From assembly GCF_900473965.1 (NCBI RefSeq), contig NZ_UCNJ01000012.1:248001-312000 (forward strand): a DNA stretch of 64,000 nt. The letters run 5' to 3'. The stretch is from Synechococcus sp. UW179A (GTDB taxonomy: Bacteria > Cyanobacteriota > Cyanobacteriia > PCC-6307 > Cyanobiaceae). Below are positions 18,015 to 28,100 of the stretch, piece after piece. The notes under the pieces were generated by a model, which saw only the letters and a list, made by a program, of their open reading frames with translations, was not told the origin of the DNA and made no database searches. Position 1 is the stretch's first letter, and the number at the start of each line of letters is the position of its first letter. The position numbers were made by a program, and so were the translations under genes.

Positions 18015-18888
18015 TCGGCACGGTTTTGCCATCCTTCGCCTCAACCTCGGTTGGCTCATGGCGTCCTGTCTGGATCTTCACCAGTTCCTGACGTCCGGCT
18101 AGGACGACCTGAGCCATCTCTTTAAGTCTCTGTTCGAGCTCTCCAAGCGTTTGTTCGGCATAACGGTTTGCTCCGTCCTGAACACTCGCCGCTTCCTGCC
18201 GGCTGCGTTGAATCAACGATTCACACTGCTGCTGGGTCTGCTGTCGGAACTGCAGAGCATCCTGATGCAGTCGCTCCGCTTCAGTCTGAGCTTCCTTCTG
18301 CAGACGCAGTCCTTCGACCCGAATTTGCTCTAGTTCTTGGAGTGACTGCTGCCGATTGCGCTCATGCTGCTCGGTGAGCTGCCGCTTGAGTTCGTTGGCT
18401 TCCTGATCGAGCTGTTGCCGGCGTTGCAGCGACTCCTGTTCAAGCTGTTGGCGACGGGAAGCGAACTGCTGCTCAAGCTGCGCATGCTTTGACTGCATGT
18501 CCTGCTCCATCTGGGCGGACTGCTGGCGAACACCCTGAAGCATCTGTTCGCACTGCTGACGAACCTGCTCACGCATCTCGTTGACCTGACGCTCTGCCTC
18601 CTGACGAATGGATGCCTGGGCTAGAAGCTGTTCACGCTGATGCTGGGCTTTGCTGATGATCTCATCGGCCTGAGTGCGTGCTGTGGAAATGAACTCATCA
18701 CGCTTCAGGAGCAGCTGATCGGCCTGCTCGACCTGGGCGGGCATGGCTTCGCGGACCGCGTCAAGCAGCTCAACAGCATCCTGCTCATTGACGAGCCTTC
18801 CGCCGCTGAAGGGAACGCGACTTCCCTCCAGGACGATTTCCTCGAGCTGGTCGAGCTGGTCGAGTACGGAGAACCGGATCTCGCTCAT
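17959..18888 (-). CDS. Long coiled-coil protein, DivIVA-like
   Basis: 309 residues. Residues 1-75 hold a short conserved head ([20 protein letters not shown], then [13 protein letters not shown]). Residues about 80-275 are nearly continuous Gln/Glu/Arg coiled coil with heptad character and no Pro. The tail is basic ([18 protein letters not shown]). This resembles DivIVA-type cyanobacterial proteins (such as Cdv3) that scaffold division or polar processes, but the head is not decisive. The start ATG overlaps the coaD stop by 4 bp. The 3' end runs 56 bp into the convergent dacB. Confidence 0.6.
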   Translation of the reverse strand: MSEIRFSVLDQLDQLEEIVLEGSRVPFSGGRLVNEQDAVELLDAVREAMPAQVEQADQLLLKRDEFISTARTQADEIISKAQHQREQLLAQASIRQEAERQVNEMREQVRQQCEQMLQGVRQQSAQMEQDMQSKHAQLEQQFASRRQQLEQESLQRRQQLDQEANELKRQLTEQHERNRQQSLQELEQIRVEGLRLQKEAQTEAERLHQDALQFRQQTQQQCESLIQRSRQEAASVQDGANRYAEQTLGELEQRLKEMAQVVLAGRQELVKIQTGRHEPTEVEAKDGKTVPISRARRAASRVRQMRGMG

Positions 18889-19382
18889 CGCTGAGGTTGG
18901 TGGAAAGCCGAATTAAAGAACCTCATGAGGTCTTCCGCCACCACCGGAGGAACCATATGTTCAACAGATCCTCCAAAACGGGCCACTTCCTTGACGACGG
19001 AACTGCTGAGAAAGCTGTAGTGAGCTGACGTGCTGAGGAACACCGTCTCAAAATCTGGATCCAGTGATCGATTTGTATGGGCGATTTGCAGCTCGTACTC
19101 GAAGTCGCTCATCGCACGCAGACCCCGCAGGATCAGTCGTGTGCCATTGGACCTGGCGCATTCAACGGTGAGACCATCAAAACTGATCACACTTACATTG
19201 CTGAGATGATCTGTCGAGAGACGGATCTGATGAAGTCGCTCATCCAGCGAGAAGGCTGGAGACTTCCCAGGGTTTTGAAGCACCGCAACAATCAGTTCCT
19301 CTACTAGGGATGATCCGCGTTCGATCAGGTCAAGATGCCCGAGGGTCAGAGGGTCGAAGCTGCCTGGATAGAGCGCCTTCAT
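18885..19382 (-). CDS. coaD: Phosphopantetheine adenylyltransferase
   Basis: Penultimate step of coenzyme A synthesis. The start at ATG 19382 gives [16 protein letters not shown], the standard N-terminus with the (T/H)xGH nucleotidyltransferase motif. A 61-codon upstream extension in frame lacks family character. The [19 protein letters not shown] and [16 protein letters not shown] segments are diagnostic. Length of 165 residues is normal. It is divergent from uvrC (62 bp between starts) and coupled to the coiled-coil gene by an ATGA overlap. Confidence 0.96.
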   Translation of the reverse strand: MKALYPGSFDPLTLGHLDLIERGSSLVEELIVAVLQNPGKSPAFSLDERLHQIRLSTDHLSNVSVISFDGLTVECARSNGTRLILRGLRAMSDFEYELQIAHTNRSLDPDFETVFLSTSAHYSFLSSSVVKEVARFGGSVEHMVPPVVAEDLMRFFNSAFHQPQR

Positions 19383-19444
19383 CGCGACAACCTCAGCGGG
19401 TGCTGGCCGGATCCTATGCACAACAGCATCCCTAGATTCTCGGC

Positions 19445-21403
19445 ATGCCCACCCTGCTCGAGCAACCGGACCGCCTGGAACGTCGGCTGAAGGAAATCCC
19501 GACCGAACCCGGTTGTTACCTGATGCGAGACGCCGAGGATCGTTTGCTGTACGTGGGCAAGTCAAAGAGCTTGCGTAGCCGGGTGCGCAGCTATTTCCGC
19601 AGCCGACACGATCTGAGCCCGCGCATCCGCTTGATGGTGCGTCAGATCAGTGAGATCGAGTTCATCGTGACCGACAGCGAGGCGGAGGCACTCGCGCTGG
19701 AATCCAATCTGATCAAGAACCAGCAGCCGCATTTCAATGTGCTGCTGAAGGATGACAAGAAATATCCCTATCTCTGCATCACCTGGAGTGAGGCCTATCC
19801 GAGAATTTTCATCACGCGGCGTCGACGCTTTCGCAGTCCGTTGGATCGCTTCTACGGCCCCTATGTCGATGTGGGTCTGCTGAGAAGGACGCTGTTCCTT
19901 GTGAAGCGAGTGTTCCCACTCAGACAACGCCCCAGGCCTCTGCATCAGGACCGCACCTGCCTGAACTACAACATCGGACGTTGTCCTGGTGTCTGCCAGG
20001 AGCAAATCAGTTCAGAGGACTACCACCGCACGCTGCGCAAGGTGGCGATGGTGTTTCAGGGGCGAAGTGATGAGCTTCAGAAACTCCTCCATCAACAGAT
20101 GGACCGCTACGCCGAGCGTCTGGATTTCGAAGCAGCCGCGAAAGTGCGTGATCAGCTCAAAGGCCTCGATCAACTCACTGCGGATCAGAAGATGAGCTTG
20201 CCTGATGCCTCCGTCAGCCGTGATGTGATTGCCATGGCGGCCGATGAACGGCTGGCCGCCGTTCAGTTATTTCAAATGCGGGCCGGCAAGCTGGTCGGTC
20301 GACTTGGATATATGGCTGACGCCTCTAATCAGAATCCCGGACAAATCCTGCAGCGGGTGATTGAGGAGCATTACAGCCAAGTGGACGCGGTTGAAATACC
20401 GCCTGAATTGCTGGTTCAGCATCCACTTCTCCAACAAGCTCTGCTTGAGGAGTGGCTGACGGAACAGCGCGAACGCAAGGTTCAGATTCACTGCCCGAAG
20501 CAGCGTCAGAAAGCAGATCTGATTGAACTGGTTCAACGCAATGCCGACTATGAGCTCCAACGGGCGAAACAGGGTCAGGAGCAGCAGGCTCTCGCGACCG
20601 AGGATCTGGCTCAGCTTTTGGAGCTGCCCTCGCCGCCTCGACGGATTGAGGGCTATGACATCAGTCACATTCAGGGCAGCGATGCGGTTGCATCTCAGGT
20701 GGTATTCATTGATGGCCTACCCGCCAAGCAGCACTACCGCAAATACAAGATCCGCAGCAGCAGCATCAGGTCTGGGCACAGCGATGACTTCATGGCTATG
20801 GCTGAAATCATGCGGCGCCGCTTTCGCCGCTGGGCTCGTGCCAAGGCTGAAGGCGTTGATGTTGGAGCCCTGCGTCATAGGGGGGGAAGTGCATTGCAAA
20901 CCGATGGTCTTAACGACTGGCCAGATGTGGTGATGATTGATGGTGGAAAAGGTCAGCTTTCTGCGGTGATGGAAGCTCTCAGAGAGCTGGACCTCCAAGA
21001 GGATCTCAACGTCTGCTCACTGGCTAAGCAGCGGGAGGAAATCTTTCTGCCAGGTGAAAGTGATCCGCTGGAGAGTGAACCCGATCAGCTCGGAGTGGCT
21101 CTGTTGCGTCGTCTTCGCGATGAAGCTCACCGCTTTGCCGTGAGCTTCCATCGACAGCAGAGGGGTGAGCGGATGAAACGCTCCCGACTGTCTGACATTC
21201 CCGGCGTGGGTCCAAAACGGGTGAAGGATCTGTTGGCCCATTTCCATTCCATCGATGCCATTCAGTTGGCATCGGTGCAGGCCCTCGCACAGGCGCCTGG
21301 TGTCGGTTTGGCGCTGGCCCGAGATATCCATCGCTTCTTTCATCCTGATCAGGATCCAGAGCAGGATGGGCAGATTCAAGACCAGGGCTCTCCCACACCA
21401 TGA
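19445..21403 (+). CDS. uvrC: Excinuclease ABC subunit C
   Basis: Dual-incision nuclease of nucleotide excision repair, 652 residues. The GIY-YIG domain is at the N-terminus ([20 protein letters not shown]). A cysteine-containing segment ([13 protein letters not shown]) follows near residue 175. The UVR motif is [14 protein letters not shown] near residue 225. The RNase H-like nuclease is next ([14 protein letters not shown]), then tandem helix-hairpin-helix motifs near the C-terminus ([26 protein letters not shown]). The last codons overlap the next ATG (ATGA). Confidence 0.97.
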   Translation: MPTLLEQPDRLERRLKEIPTEPGCYLMRDAEDRLLYVGKSKSLRSRVRSYFRSRHDLSPRIRLMVRQISEIEFIVTDSEAEALALESNLIKNQQPHFNVLLKDDKKYPYLCITWSEAYPRIFITRRRRFRSPLDRFYGPYVDVGLLRRTLFLVKRVFPLRQRPRPLHQDRTCLNYNIGRCPGVCQEQISSEDYHRTLRKVAMVFQGRSDELQKLLHQQMDRYAERLDFEAAAKVRDQLKGLDQLTADQKMSLPDASVSRDVIAMAADERLAAVQLFQMRAGKLVGRLGYMADASNQNPGQILQRVIEEHYSQVDAVEIPPELLVQHPLLQQALLEEWLTEQRERKVQIHCPKQRQKADLIELVQRNADYELQRAKQGQEQQALATEDLAQLLELPSPPRRIEGYDISHIQGSDAVASQVVFIDGLPAKQHYRKYKIRSSSIRSGHSDDFMAMAEIMRRRFRRWARAKAEGVDVGALRHRGGSALQTDGLNDWPDVVMIDGGKGQLSAVMEALRELDLQEDLNVCSLAKQREEIFLPGESDPLESEPDQLGVALLRRLRDEAHRFAVSFHRQQRGERMKRSRLSDIPGVGPKRVKDLLAHFHSIDAIQLASVQALAQAPGVGLALARDIHRFFHPDQDPEQDGQIQDQGSPTP

Positions 21404-21699
21404 TCCGTGCTTTCACACTGGCCGCACTGGTGATGGGTCTAGTGATCGGCTTGATATCACCCGCAACGGTTGAGGCCTCACCGGGGCTCTGCACAGGGCC
21501 AGTCTGTGCGGATGACATCACACGCAGTGCCAAGAATCACTGGCAGCTCGTGCTCAAACTCAACGACCAGTTGGGCCATAGAGAAAAGGTTGTGATGAAC
21601 TGCCGAGCTGGTCAGCTCAGCCCCATGTCAGGCCCGGTGGACAGGGCCTATGCCACATCCATCGGACGACGTGCATGTCGTCTGGCCGGGGAGGGCTGA
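21400..21699 (+). CDS. Small secreted protein, function unknown
   Basis: 99 residues with a signal peptide ([23 protein letters not shown]) probably cleaved after VEA. The mature part has four cysteines ([25 protein letters not shown]) that could form two disulfides. Start ATG overlaps the uvrC stop, and the photolyase GTG follows 2 bp after its stop, so it is embedded between two DNA-repair genes. No family recognised. Confidence 0.7.
   Translation: MIRAFTLAALVMGLVIGLISPATVEASPGLCTGPVCADDITRSAKNHWQLVLKLNDQLGHREKVVMNCRAGQLSPMSGPVDRAYATSIGRRACRLAGEG
21688..21695 (+). promoter_or_regulatory. Ribosome binding site for the photolyase gene
   Basis: GGGGAGGG lies 6 bases before GTG 21702 and fixes the photolyase start there rather than at an earlier in-frame ATG at 21675, which lies inside the upstream gene. 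Confidence 0.65.
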
Positions 21700-21701
21700 G
21701 G

Positions 21702-23189
21702 GTGGATCTCACCGTCATCTATCCGAATCAGCTGTTTGCCGAGCATCCCAGCCTGCAACCAGGCAGGCCTGTGGCCCTGATTGAGGATCCGCTCTTCTTC
21801 GGTACAGATCCGCGCTGGCCGATGCAGGTGCACCGTCAGCGTCTGCTGCTGCATCGATGTTCCCTATCTGTTTATGCAGAAGGCCTGCGAGGACGCGGCT
21901 TTACTGTTCTGGAACGACGTCACCACCAAGCCAAAGACACACAGGGGCATCTCCAGGCTCTCTTTGACATGGGATACAGGCATATCCATCTGGCGGATCC
22001 TGTTGACGATGTGCTGAGCAAACGACTGCATCAATTTGCACAGCGGAACGGCTGCAACGTCGAGATCAGCTCAACTCCGATGTTGCTGACGCCGGATTCG
22101 GTGATCAATGAGCACTTCATCGCAGGACGCAAGCCGCTGATGGCCAAGTTCTATGAGATGCAGCGCAAACGTTTGAATATTCTCCTCGAGACCGATGGCG
22201 CTCCCGTTGGCGGTCGTTGGAGTTTTGATGCCGACAACCGCAAAAAGCTGCCAAAAGGAATCGTTGTTCCTCAAGAACCGAAAGCCTGCTCCGCTGCTGT
22301 TGTGGATCGGTCGCGGAAGCAGCTGGAACAGGAAAATCTGCCGCTGATCGGTCAGTGGGATCTGTTCGCCTATCCGCTTGACCATGAGTCCGCAGAAGCT
22401 TGGCTGCAGGACTTTCTCAACCAGCGATTACGAGATTTTGGCGCTTATGAGGATGCCATCAGCACACAGCATCGGGTGATGTGGCACAGCGTGCTCACAC
22501 CGATGCTCAATATTGGTCTGTTGACACCTCAGCAGGTTCTCGACCGCACGCTTGAAAGGGCTGCTGAGGGGGATGTGCCGCTCAATTCACTTGAAGGTTT
22601 GATTCGCCAGATCATCGGCTGGCGCGAGTTCATGGCCGCGATGTACAAGCGCCATGGGGTGGAGATGCGCACCGGCAACTTCTGGAACTTCGATGACAGG
22701 TCTATCCCTGAGGCCTTCTACCAGGGCACAACCGGCCTGCCCCCGATCGATGATGCCATCCACCACGCTCTGGACACTGGCTATTGCCATCACATCGAGC
22801 GTTTGATGCTGCTGGGCAATGTGATGCTGCTTTGCGGCTTTCATCCCAATCGTGTTTACCGCTGGTTCATGGAGCTGTTTGTGGACGCCTACGACTGGGT
22901 GATGGTCCCGAATGTGTATGGCATGAGTCAATTCGCTGATGGAGGCCTGTTCTCGACCAAGCCGTATCTCTCGGGTTCGAATTACGTGCGCAAGATGTCG
23001 GATTACCGCAAAGGAGAGTGGTGCGAGATCTGGGATGGACTGTTCTGGAGTTTCATCAAGACACACGAGGAGTTCTTCCGTGGCCAGTTCCGGTTGGCAA
23101 TGATGGCGCGCAACCTGGACCGTATGGATCCGGAGGTGTTGGTCGCTCATCAGCGCCGGGCTGACGGATTCCTTGACTCGATGACCTGA
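21702..23189 (+). CDS. Cryptochrome/photolyase, FeS-BCP (prokaryotic 6-4 photolyase) type, cluster ligands apparently lost
   Basis: 495-residue FAD photoenzyme, expected to repair UV photoproducts. The N-terminus VDLTVIYPNQLF and LIEDPLFF, the loop QHRVMWHSVLTPMLNIGLL, IRQIIGWREFM, NFWNFDDRS, PNVYGMSQFADGG and AMMARNLDRM place it in the FeS-BCP group and not in the classical CPD class I. In characterised members four cysteines hold a 4Fe-4S cluster, two of them in DYCKGC. Here that site reads SDYRKGEWCEIW. Only a cysteine at residue 362 (TGYCHH) and one at 441 are near the expected positions, and the loop is shortened. It starts 2 bp after the secreted-protein gene. Confidence 0.85.
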   Translation: MDLTVIYPNQLFAEHPSLQPGRPVALIEDPLFFGTDPRWPMQVHRQRLLLHRCSLSVYAEGLRGRGFTVLERRHHQAKDTQGHLQALFDMGYRHIHLADPVDDVLSKRLHQFAQRNGCNVEISSTPMLLTPDSVINEHFIAGRKPLMAKFYEMQRKRLNILLETDGAPVGGRWSFDADNRKKLPKGIVVPQEPKACSAAVVDRSRKQLEQENLPLIGQWDLFAYPLDHESAEAWLQDFLNQRLRDFGAYEDAISTQHRVMWHSVLTPMLNIGLLTPQQVLDRTLERAAEGDVPLNSLEGLIRQIIGWREFMAAMYKRHGVEMRTGNFWNFDDRSIPEAFYQGTTGLPPIDDAIHHALDTGYCHHIERLMLLGNVMLLCGFHPNRVYRWFMELFVDAYDWVMVPNVYGMSQFADGGLFSTKPYLSGSNYVRKMSDYRKGEWCEIWDGLFWSFIKTHEEFFRGQFRLAMMARNLDRMDPEVLVAHQRRADGFLDSMT

Positions 23190-23224
23190 ACCCTGTTTAT
23201 GGTCAATTCATACCGTTCCTTGTG

Positions 23225-23869
23225 ATGTCGCTTCCCCCTGAGGCCTATCTCTGGTTCAAAACACTGCACATCGTTGGTGTGGTGGTTTGGTTTGCAGGCC
23301 TCTTCTATCTCGTGAGGCTGTTCATCTATCACGTGGAGGCGAAAGAGCTGGAACCCGAGCTGCGCGGGCCGTTCCAGCAGCAATACAGCTTGATGGAGAA
23401 ACGCCTTGCCAACATCATCACGACCCCAGGGATGGTGGTCGCGGTTTCGATGGCGATCTGTTTGCTGATTGCCCAGCCTGCCTGGCTTCAGCAGGGCTGG
23501 ATGCACGCCAAGCTTGCTTTTGTGGCAGCTTTGCTGGCTTATCACGCGTTCTGCTACCGGGTGATGGCTCAGTTGCAGGCCGGCACGTTCAACTGGAATG
23601 GAAAACAGTTGAGGGCCCTGAATGAGCTGCCGACGTTGCTGCTGGTGATCGTGGTGATGCTGGTGGTGTTCAAGACCCAGTTCCCCACCAGTGCTGCCAC
23701 CTGGTTCATCGTTGCGCTGGTGGTGTTCATGGCGGGCTCGATTCAGTTTTATGCTCGCTGGCGCCGGCTTCGTGCTGAGGCCGCTGCCCTTGAAGCTGCA
23801 GCGATCAATGCCGCTGGTAATGCTGCTGGAAATGAAGCCTCCTCCACAGAGGCTTCCCATGCCGGCTGA
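23225..23869 (+). CDS. hemJ: Protoporphyrinogen IX oxidase HemJ
   Basis: Membrane oxidase converting protoporphyrinogen IX to protoporphyrin IX for heme and chlorophyll. 214 residues with four hydrophobic segments, beginning YLWFKTLHIVGVVVWFAGLF, where the His is a likely heme ligand. EKRLANIITTPGMVVA and WMHAKLAF are typical. A tail of about 40 residues rich in Ala, Gly and Ser follows the last helix. The ATG at 23225 follows an in-frame GTG by one codon. The 3' end overlaps the PHP gene by about 11 bp. Confidence 0.9.
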   Translation: MSLPPEAYLWFKTLHIVGVVVWFAGLFYLVRLFIYHVEAKELEPELRGPFQQQYSLMEKRLANIITTPGMVVAVSMAICLLIAQPAWLQQGWMHAKLAFVAALLAYHAFCYRVMAQLQAGTFNWNGKQLRALNELPTLLLVIVVMLVVFKTQFPTSAATWFIVALVVFMAGSIQFYARWRRLRAEAAALEAAAINAAGNAAGNEASSTEASHAG

Positions 23870-24515
23870 TCACCATCCGCTGAGGTCTGTCCTGGAGACA
23901 GTTGGACCCGACAGCTGTCCAGGTGAGTTCAATTTTCATTGCCATACCCTCTGCAGTGACGGGAGTCTTGAACCTCTTGCTCTGATCCGGCAGGCGTCCG
24001 CCAAGGGACTCACTCAACTGGCTGTGACCGATCACCATTCCAGTGCGTCCTTCCTACCCATGCAGGACTGGCTCAAAGAGCAGCGTGATCTTGGAGAGAC
24101 GGTTCCGACTCTCTGGAGTGGCATGGAAATTAGTGCAATCATGCGCGGTTGCCTGGTCCACGTTCTTGCACTCGGTTTCGAACCTGCCCACAGGTCACTC
24201 GCTGTTTACAACCACGGTGATGCCGCTGTCGGTGAAGCTCTCAGAGCTGAGAGCGTCTGTAAGGCGATTCATGAGGCAGGAGGTTTAGCGATTCTTGCCC
24301 ATCCAGGCCGCTACAGAGTCGGCTTCGCTGACTTGATTGATGCCGCTGCAGAACTTGGGTTTGATGGTGGTGAAGCCTGGTACGACTACGACATGCAACC
24401 ACGTTGGAGCTGGTCTCCTTTGGTCTGCGAAGCCATTGATCGCCGCTTGAAGAACCTTGGCCTTTTGCGTACGTGTGGAACAGACAGCCACGGCTTGGAC
24501 CTTGAAGGTCGCTAA
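23859..24515 (+). CDS. PHP-domain phosphoesterase
   Basis: 218 residues. The metal-binding motifs of the PHP family are complete: FNFHCHTLCSDG (HxH), LAVTDHHS (Asp-His), WSGMEIS, AHPGR and TCGTDSHG. It resembles the single-domain members related to nucleoside 3',5'-bisphosphate phosphatase and RNase AM; the substrate cannot be told. ATG 23859 (MPADHHPL) is chosen; an ATG at 23832 is also in frame. Both overlap the end of hemJ, so the two are co-translated. Confidence 0.82.
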   Translation: MPADHHPLRSVLETVGPDSCPGEFNFHCHTLCSDGSLEPLALIRQASAKGLTQLAVTDHHSSASFLPMQDWLKEQRDLGETVPTLWSGMEISAIMRGCLVHVLALGFEPAHRSLAVYNHGDAAVGEALRAESVCKAIHEAGGLAILAHPGRYRVGFADLIDAAAELGFDGGEAWYDYDMQPRWSWSPLVCEAIDRRLKNLGLLRTCGTDSHGLDLEGR

Positions 24516-24542
24516 GTTCAACAGACTTCCCTGTCTGCGGGT

Positions 24543-25100
24543 ATGGGCCTTTTCGATCGTCTGCTTAATTCCAGCTCGGATCAAAACGAGCCTCCAAAGG
24601 GCCCGAAGGCCAAGAAGCCGAAACAGGAAGCTTTTTTCCTTGACAGCGACAGCGCCTCATCATTTGGCGATCGCGACTACATGCGTGAGTCCAAGACCAT
24701 CCGCCACACGTTCCCAGGAACTCTTGACAGTCCTGGCATGAAGGAGATGGTCACCGAGGTGGACGCTACGGATCTGAAAGTCGATCGACGCAGTGAGGGT
24801 CTTGGCGATCAGGTCGTTAAAAAGGAATCGGTGAGCGTCAATACGGGCGTGCCCAAGGCGGTGAAGAAAACCTTTGCCGAAACGATGTCGCAATCGGAAC
24901 TGGACGAGCGGCTTAAGGGCAACGCCTTGAAGCAGGCAGGTGTGAATGCTCTTGCTGCTCCAGATGCTGCTCCCCTTGCCCGCAAACAGGAGCTCAAACC
25001 CAAGGAAGAATCGAAGCCTTCCTCTTCAGGTGCTCAGAAAAGCAACAAGCCCGGTTCCATCGATCCATTTCTGTCAATGGTGCGCGATCTCAACAAATAA
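24543..25100 (+). CDS. Hydrophilic protein of unknown function
   Basis: 185 residues, charged and Pro/Ser/Lys-rich. A short conserved-looking head (MGLFDRLLNSSSD) is followed by a Lys/Pro linker. A middle region runs YMRESKTIRHTFPGTLDSPG, and a C-terminal helix has GSIDPFLSMVRDLNK. No signal peptide or membrane segment. The middle and tail look like short linear interaction motifs joined by disordered linkers. I do not recognise the family. It lies 27 bp after the PHP gene and converges with cobN. Confidence 0.72.
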   Translation: MGLFDRLLNSSSDQNEPPKGPKAKKPKQEAFFLDSDSASSFGDRDYMRESKTIRHTFPGTLDSPGMKEMVTEVDATDLKVDRRSEGLGDQVVKKESVSVNTGVPKAVKKTFAETMSQSELDERLKGNALKQAGVNALAAPDAAPLARKQELKPKEESKPSSSGAQKSNKPGSIDPFLSMVRDLNK

Positions 25101-25109
25101 ATCTTCGTC

Positions 25110-28100
25110 TCAGGCGCTGATGCTGCCTCCTTCAACCGCTCGTTCTGAGTCAAGTAACGCGCGTCTGATCTCCTCGAGAAGGGTGGCGTCTGGGTCCCCC
25201 CAGAGACCCCTTGTCGCTGCTTCCAAACAGCGTTCTGCCATGTCTCTCATGACCCATGGATTCCGTTGCAGCAGAAAGTCTCTGACATCTGGATTAAGCA
25301 GCCAGCTTTCAGCGATTTGGCTGTAACACCAATTTGGTACTGCACCGGTGGTGGCGTCGTAGGCGAACAGATAATCAAGGCTTGCACCCATCTCGAAAGC
25401 ACCCTTGTATCCGTGCTGCTTCATCCCCTCGATCCAGCGGGGGTTAAGCAGTCGGCTGCGGACCACCTTGTCAATTTCCCGATCCAGAGGATGAATCCTT
25501 AATCGCTCGCTTCGGGAGTGATCAGCAAAGAACACTTTCGGATCGTTGCCGCTGACTCGGTTCACTGCAGCGGCTAATCCCCCCTGAAACTGGTAGTAGT
25601 CATCGGAATCGAGCAGGTCGTGCTCCCTGTTGTCTTGGTTGTGCAGCACAACCTGAACGTTTTTGAGAGCCTGTTCGAGTCCCACCCGGTCGTCATGGGC
25701 TTTCGCTGCGGCGTTATAGCTCCAGGAACTCCAGGCCAGATAAGCCTCTCCAAGATCATCACGCCCTTCCCACTGACCTGAGTCGATCAAGGCCTGAAGA
25801 CCAGCGCCATAGGAGCCTGGTGCCGATCCGAACAGACGAGCCTGAGGCCCCCGGCTGCGTGTGAGAGCTGCCAAGGGATTGTCCCTGTCGGCTTCATCAA
25901 GCCCAGCCACCATCAACAATGCGCGATCGATCCAGGCCAGCAGCTGTGGAAAGGCATCCCGGAACAGACCCGACATGCGCAGAGTGACATCCACGCGTGG
26001 TCGCTCCAGCAGGCGCAAGGGAATCAACTCAAGATCCACCATGCGTCGTGTCGGGCCATCCCAGACGGGCCGCACGCCGATCAGGGCAAACATCTGCGCG
26101 ATGTCTTCGCCTCCATTGCGCATGGTGGCTGTTCCCCAGACCGATAAGGCCAGGTGCCGCAGGGGTTCGCCCTCCTCGAGTTCGTAAAGATCCAGCAACT
26201 GTTCGGCGCTGCGGCGACCCAGATCCCATGCCGCTTCTGTTGGCAGACCACGAAGATCTACGGAATAGAAGTTGCGCCCTGTCGGCAATACATCATCCCG
26301 TCCACGGGTTGGTGCACCGGAGGGACCGCTGGCGATACGCCGGCCGGCCGCCGCCGCCAGCAAGGCCTGGCGCTCATGACTGGCGGATAGCTGCAATCGG
26401 GGCCAGAGATCAGTCTTGATGAACTGAAGTGGACCTGGCAAGGTCTCTGAGCTCAACAGTTGCTCAAAGCAGTTGTTCAGTGGCTTCGCATCGTGATGCT
26501 GATCCGATGCGTTGCCGTCGATCAGCTGCAGCAGAAGCTGCTCGGCCTGATTTTCGATCCACTCCACTGCATCACTGAGTCGTCTGGGCATGAGGCAGCC
26601 ATGGCGTTCCAGGATGCGCCGATCCTGATCTGACAACAGAGCTCCGTCCTCGTCCTTCCAGGGATCGCATTCCAGGCCGACACTGCGACTCATCCATTGG
26701 GTCAGCCCGGGGCGATCAGACGCCGGGGAGCGGGCGATTGCCAGCAGCAACTCGGCCAGTTGCTTCGGTTGGGGATCATCACCCAGGCGATGCAGGCCGG
26801 TCTTGATCTGCGCTTCCTTGAGTTCGCACAAGTAGGCCTCCACCTGTTCCAGCAGGTCGCCGATGTCTGCAGACGAGCTTTGCTTTGCCTGAATGGTTTG
26901 TATCGATGGCCAGTTCAGTTCGATCAGCAGTTGGATCAACTGGTGTTGGATCTGCTCGCAACGAGAGGCACCGAGTTGCCGCGCTTCGATGTATTCATCC
27001 AGAAGTGACTCCAAAGACAGCATGTGTCCGTGCAGACCAGCCCGGCCGAGGGGAGGGGTGAGGTGGTCCAGGATCACGGCATGCCCTCGGCGTTTGGCCT
27101 GAGAACCCTCGCCTGGATCGTTGACGATGAAGGGATAGAGATGGGGGATCGCACCCAGCGCGAGCCCAGGCGCACAGCATGGACTAAGCCCCACTGACTT
27201 CCCCGGCAGCCATTCAGCACTGCCGTGCTTGCCCACATGCAGCATCAGTTGACAGTGGTGGATCTCCCGCAGCCAGAGGTACTGAGCCAAATAGCGATGG
27301 GGAGGGGGAAGATCCGGAGAATGCAGATCACTGAGCTGATCAGCGTCATAGCCACGACTGGGCTGCACCAAAACAACCACACGGCCGAATTGCACGCCGT
27401 GGATTGCGAAGCCGCAAGGCTCAAGATCAACAGCATCCTTGGGTTCGCCCCAGCGTTTCCGGATCGGTGACTTGGCTTCCTCAGGCAGCGATGTCCACCA
27501 GCGCTGATAGTGAGAAAGCGGTAGGTAGGTAAGTGGTGGCCTGTTGTGACTTTCCGGATCGTTGGTTCGACCGTTGAGCACCTGTTGAATCAGGAGATCA
27601 GAATCCTTCGGTAGAAGCTGCTCACCCAGATCGAACCCGTCCTCGCGAAGCCAGCGCAGGATGTTGAGACAGCTGGCGGGCGTATCGAGACCAACGCCAT
27701 TCGCCAAGCGGCCGTTCCTGAGTGGATAATTCGCCAAGACCAGAGCGAGTGAACGATGTGCGGGTTCCGTTGAACGCAGTTCAACCCAGGCCCTGGCGTG
27801 TTCGGCAATCCAGTTCAGGCCAGCGCTATCAGGCTCCAACCGCTTGACCGCTGTGCACAAACGCTCGTCCGCATGGTCCACTTCGCGGAAGGCGCCAATG
27901 CGCGTTGTGATTCGACCATCCAGTTCCGGCAGAACGACCTGAAGCGATAAATCAATGGGATCAAGTCCTTGAAACGAGTCCTGCCAGCGCTCACGGGAAC
28001 GTCCGGAGCTCAGCATCTGTAGAACAGGACGATCTAGGTCATCCCAGAGAGGTGCACCCAAACCTGCCTCCGAGAACTGAACAGATGCGAATGATGTGGA

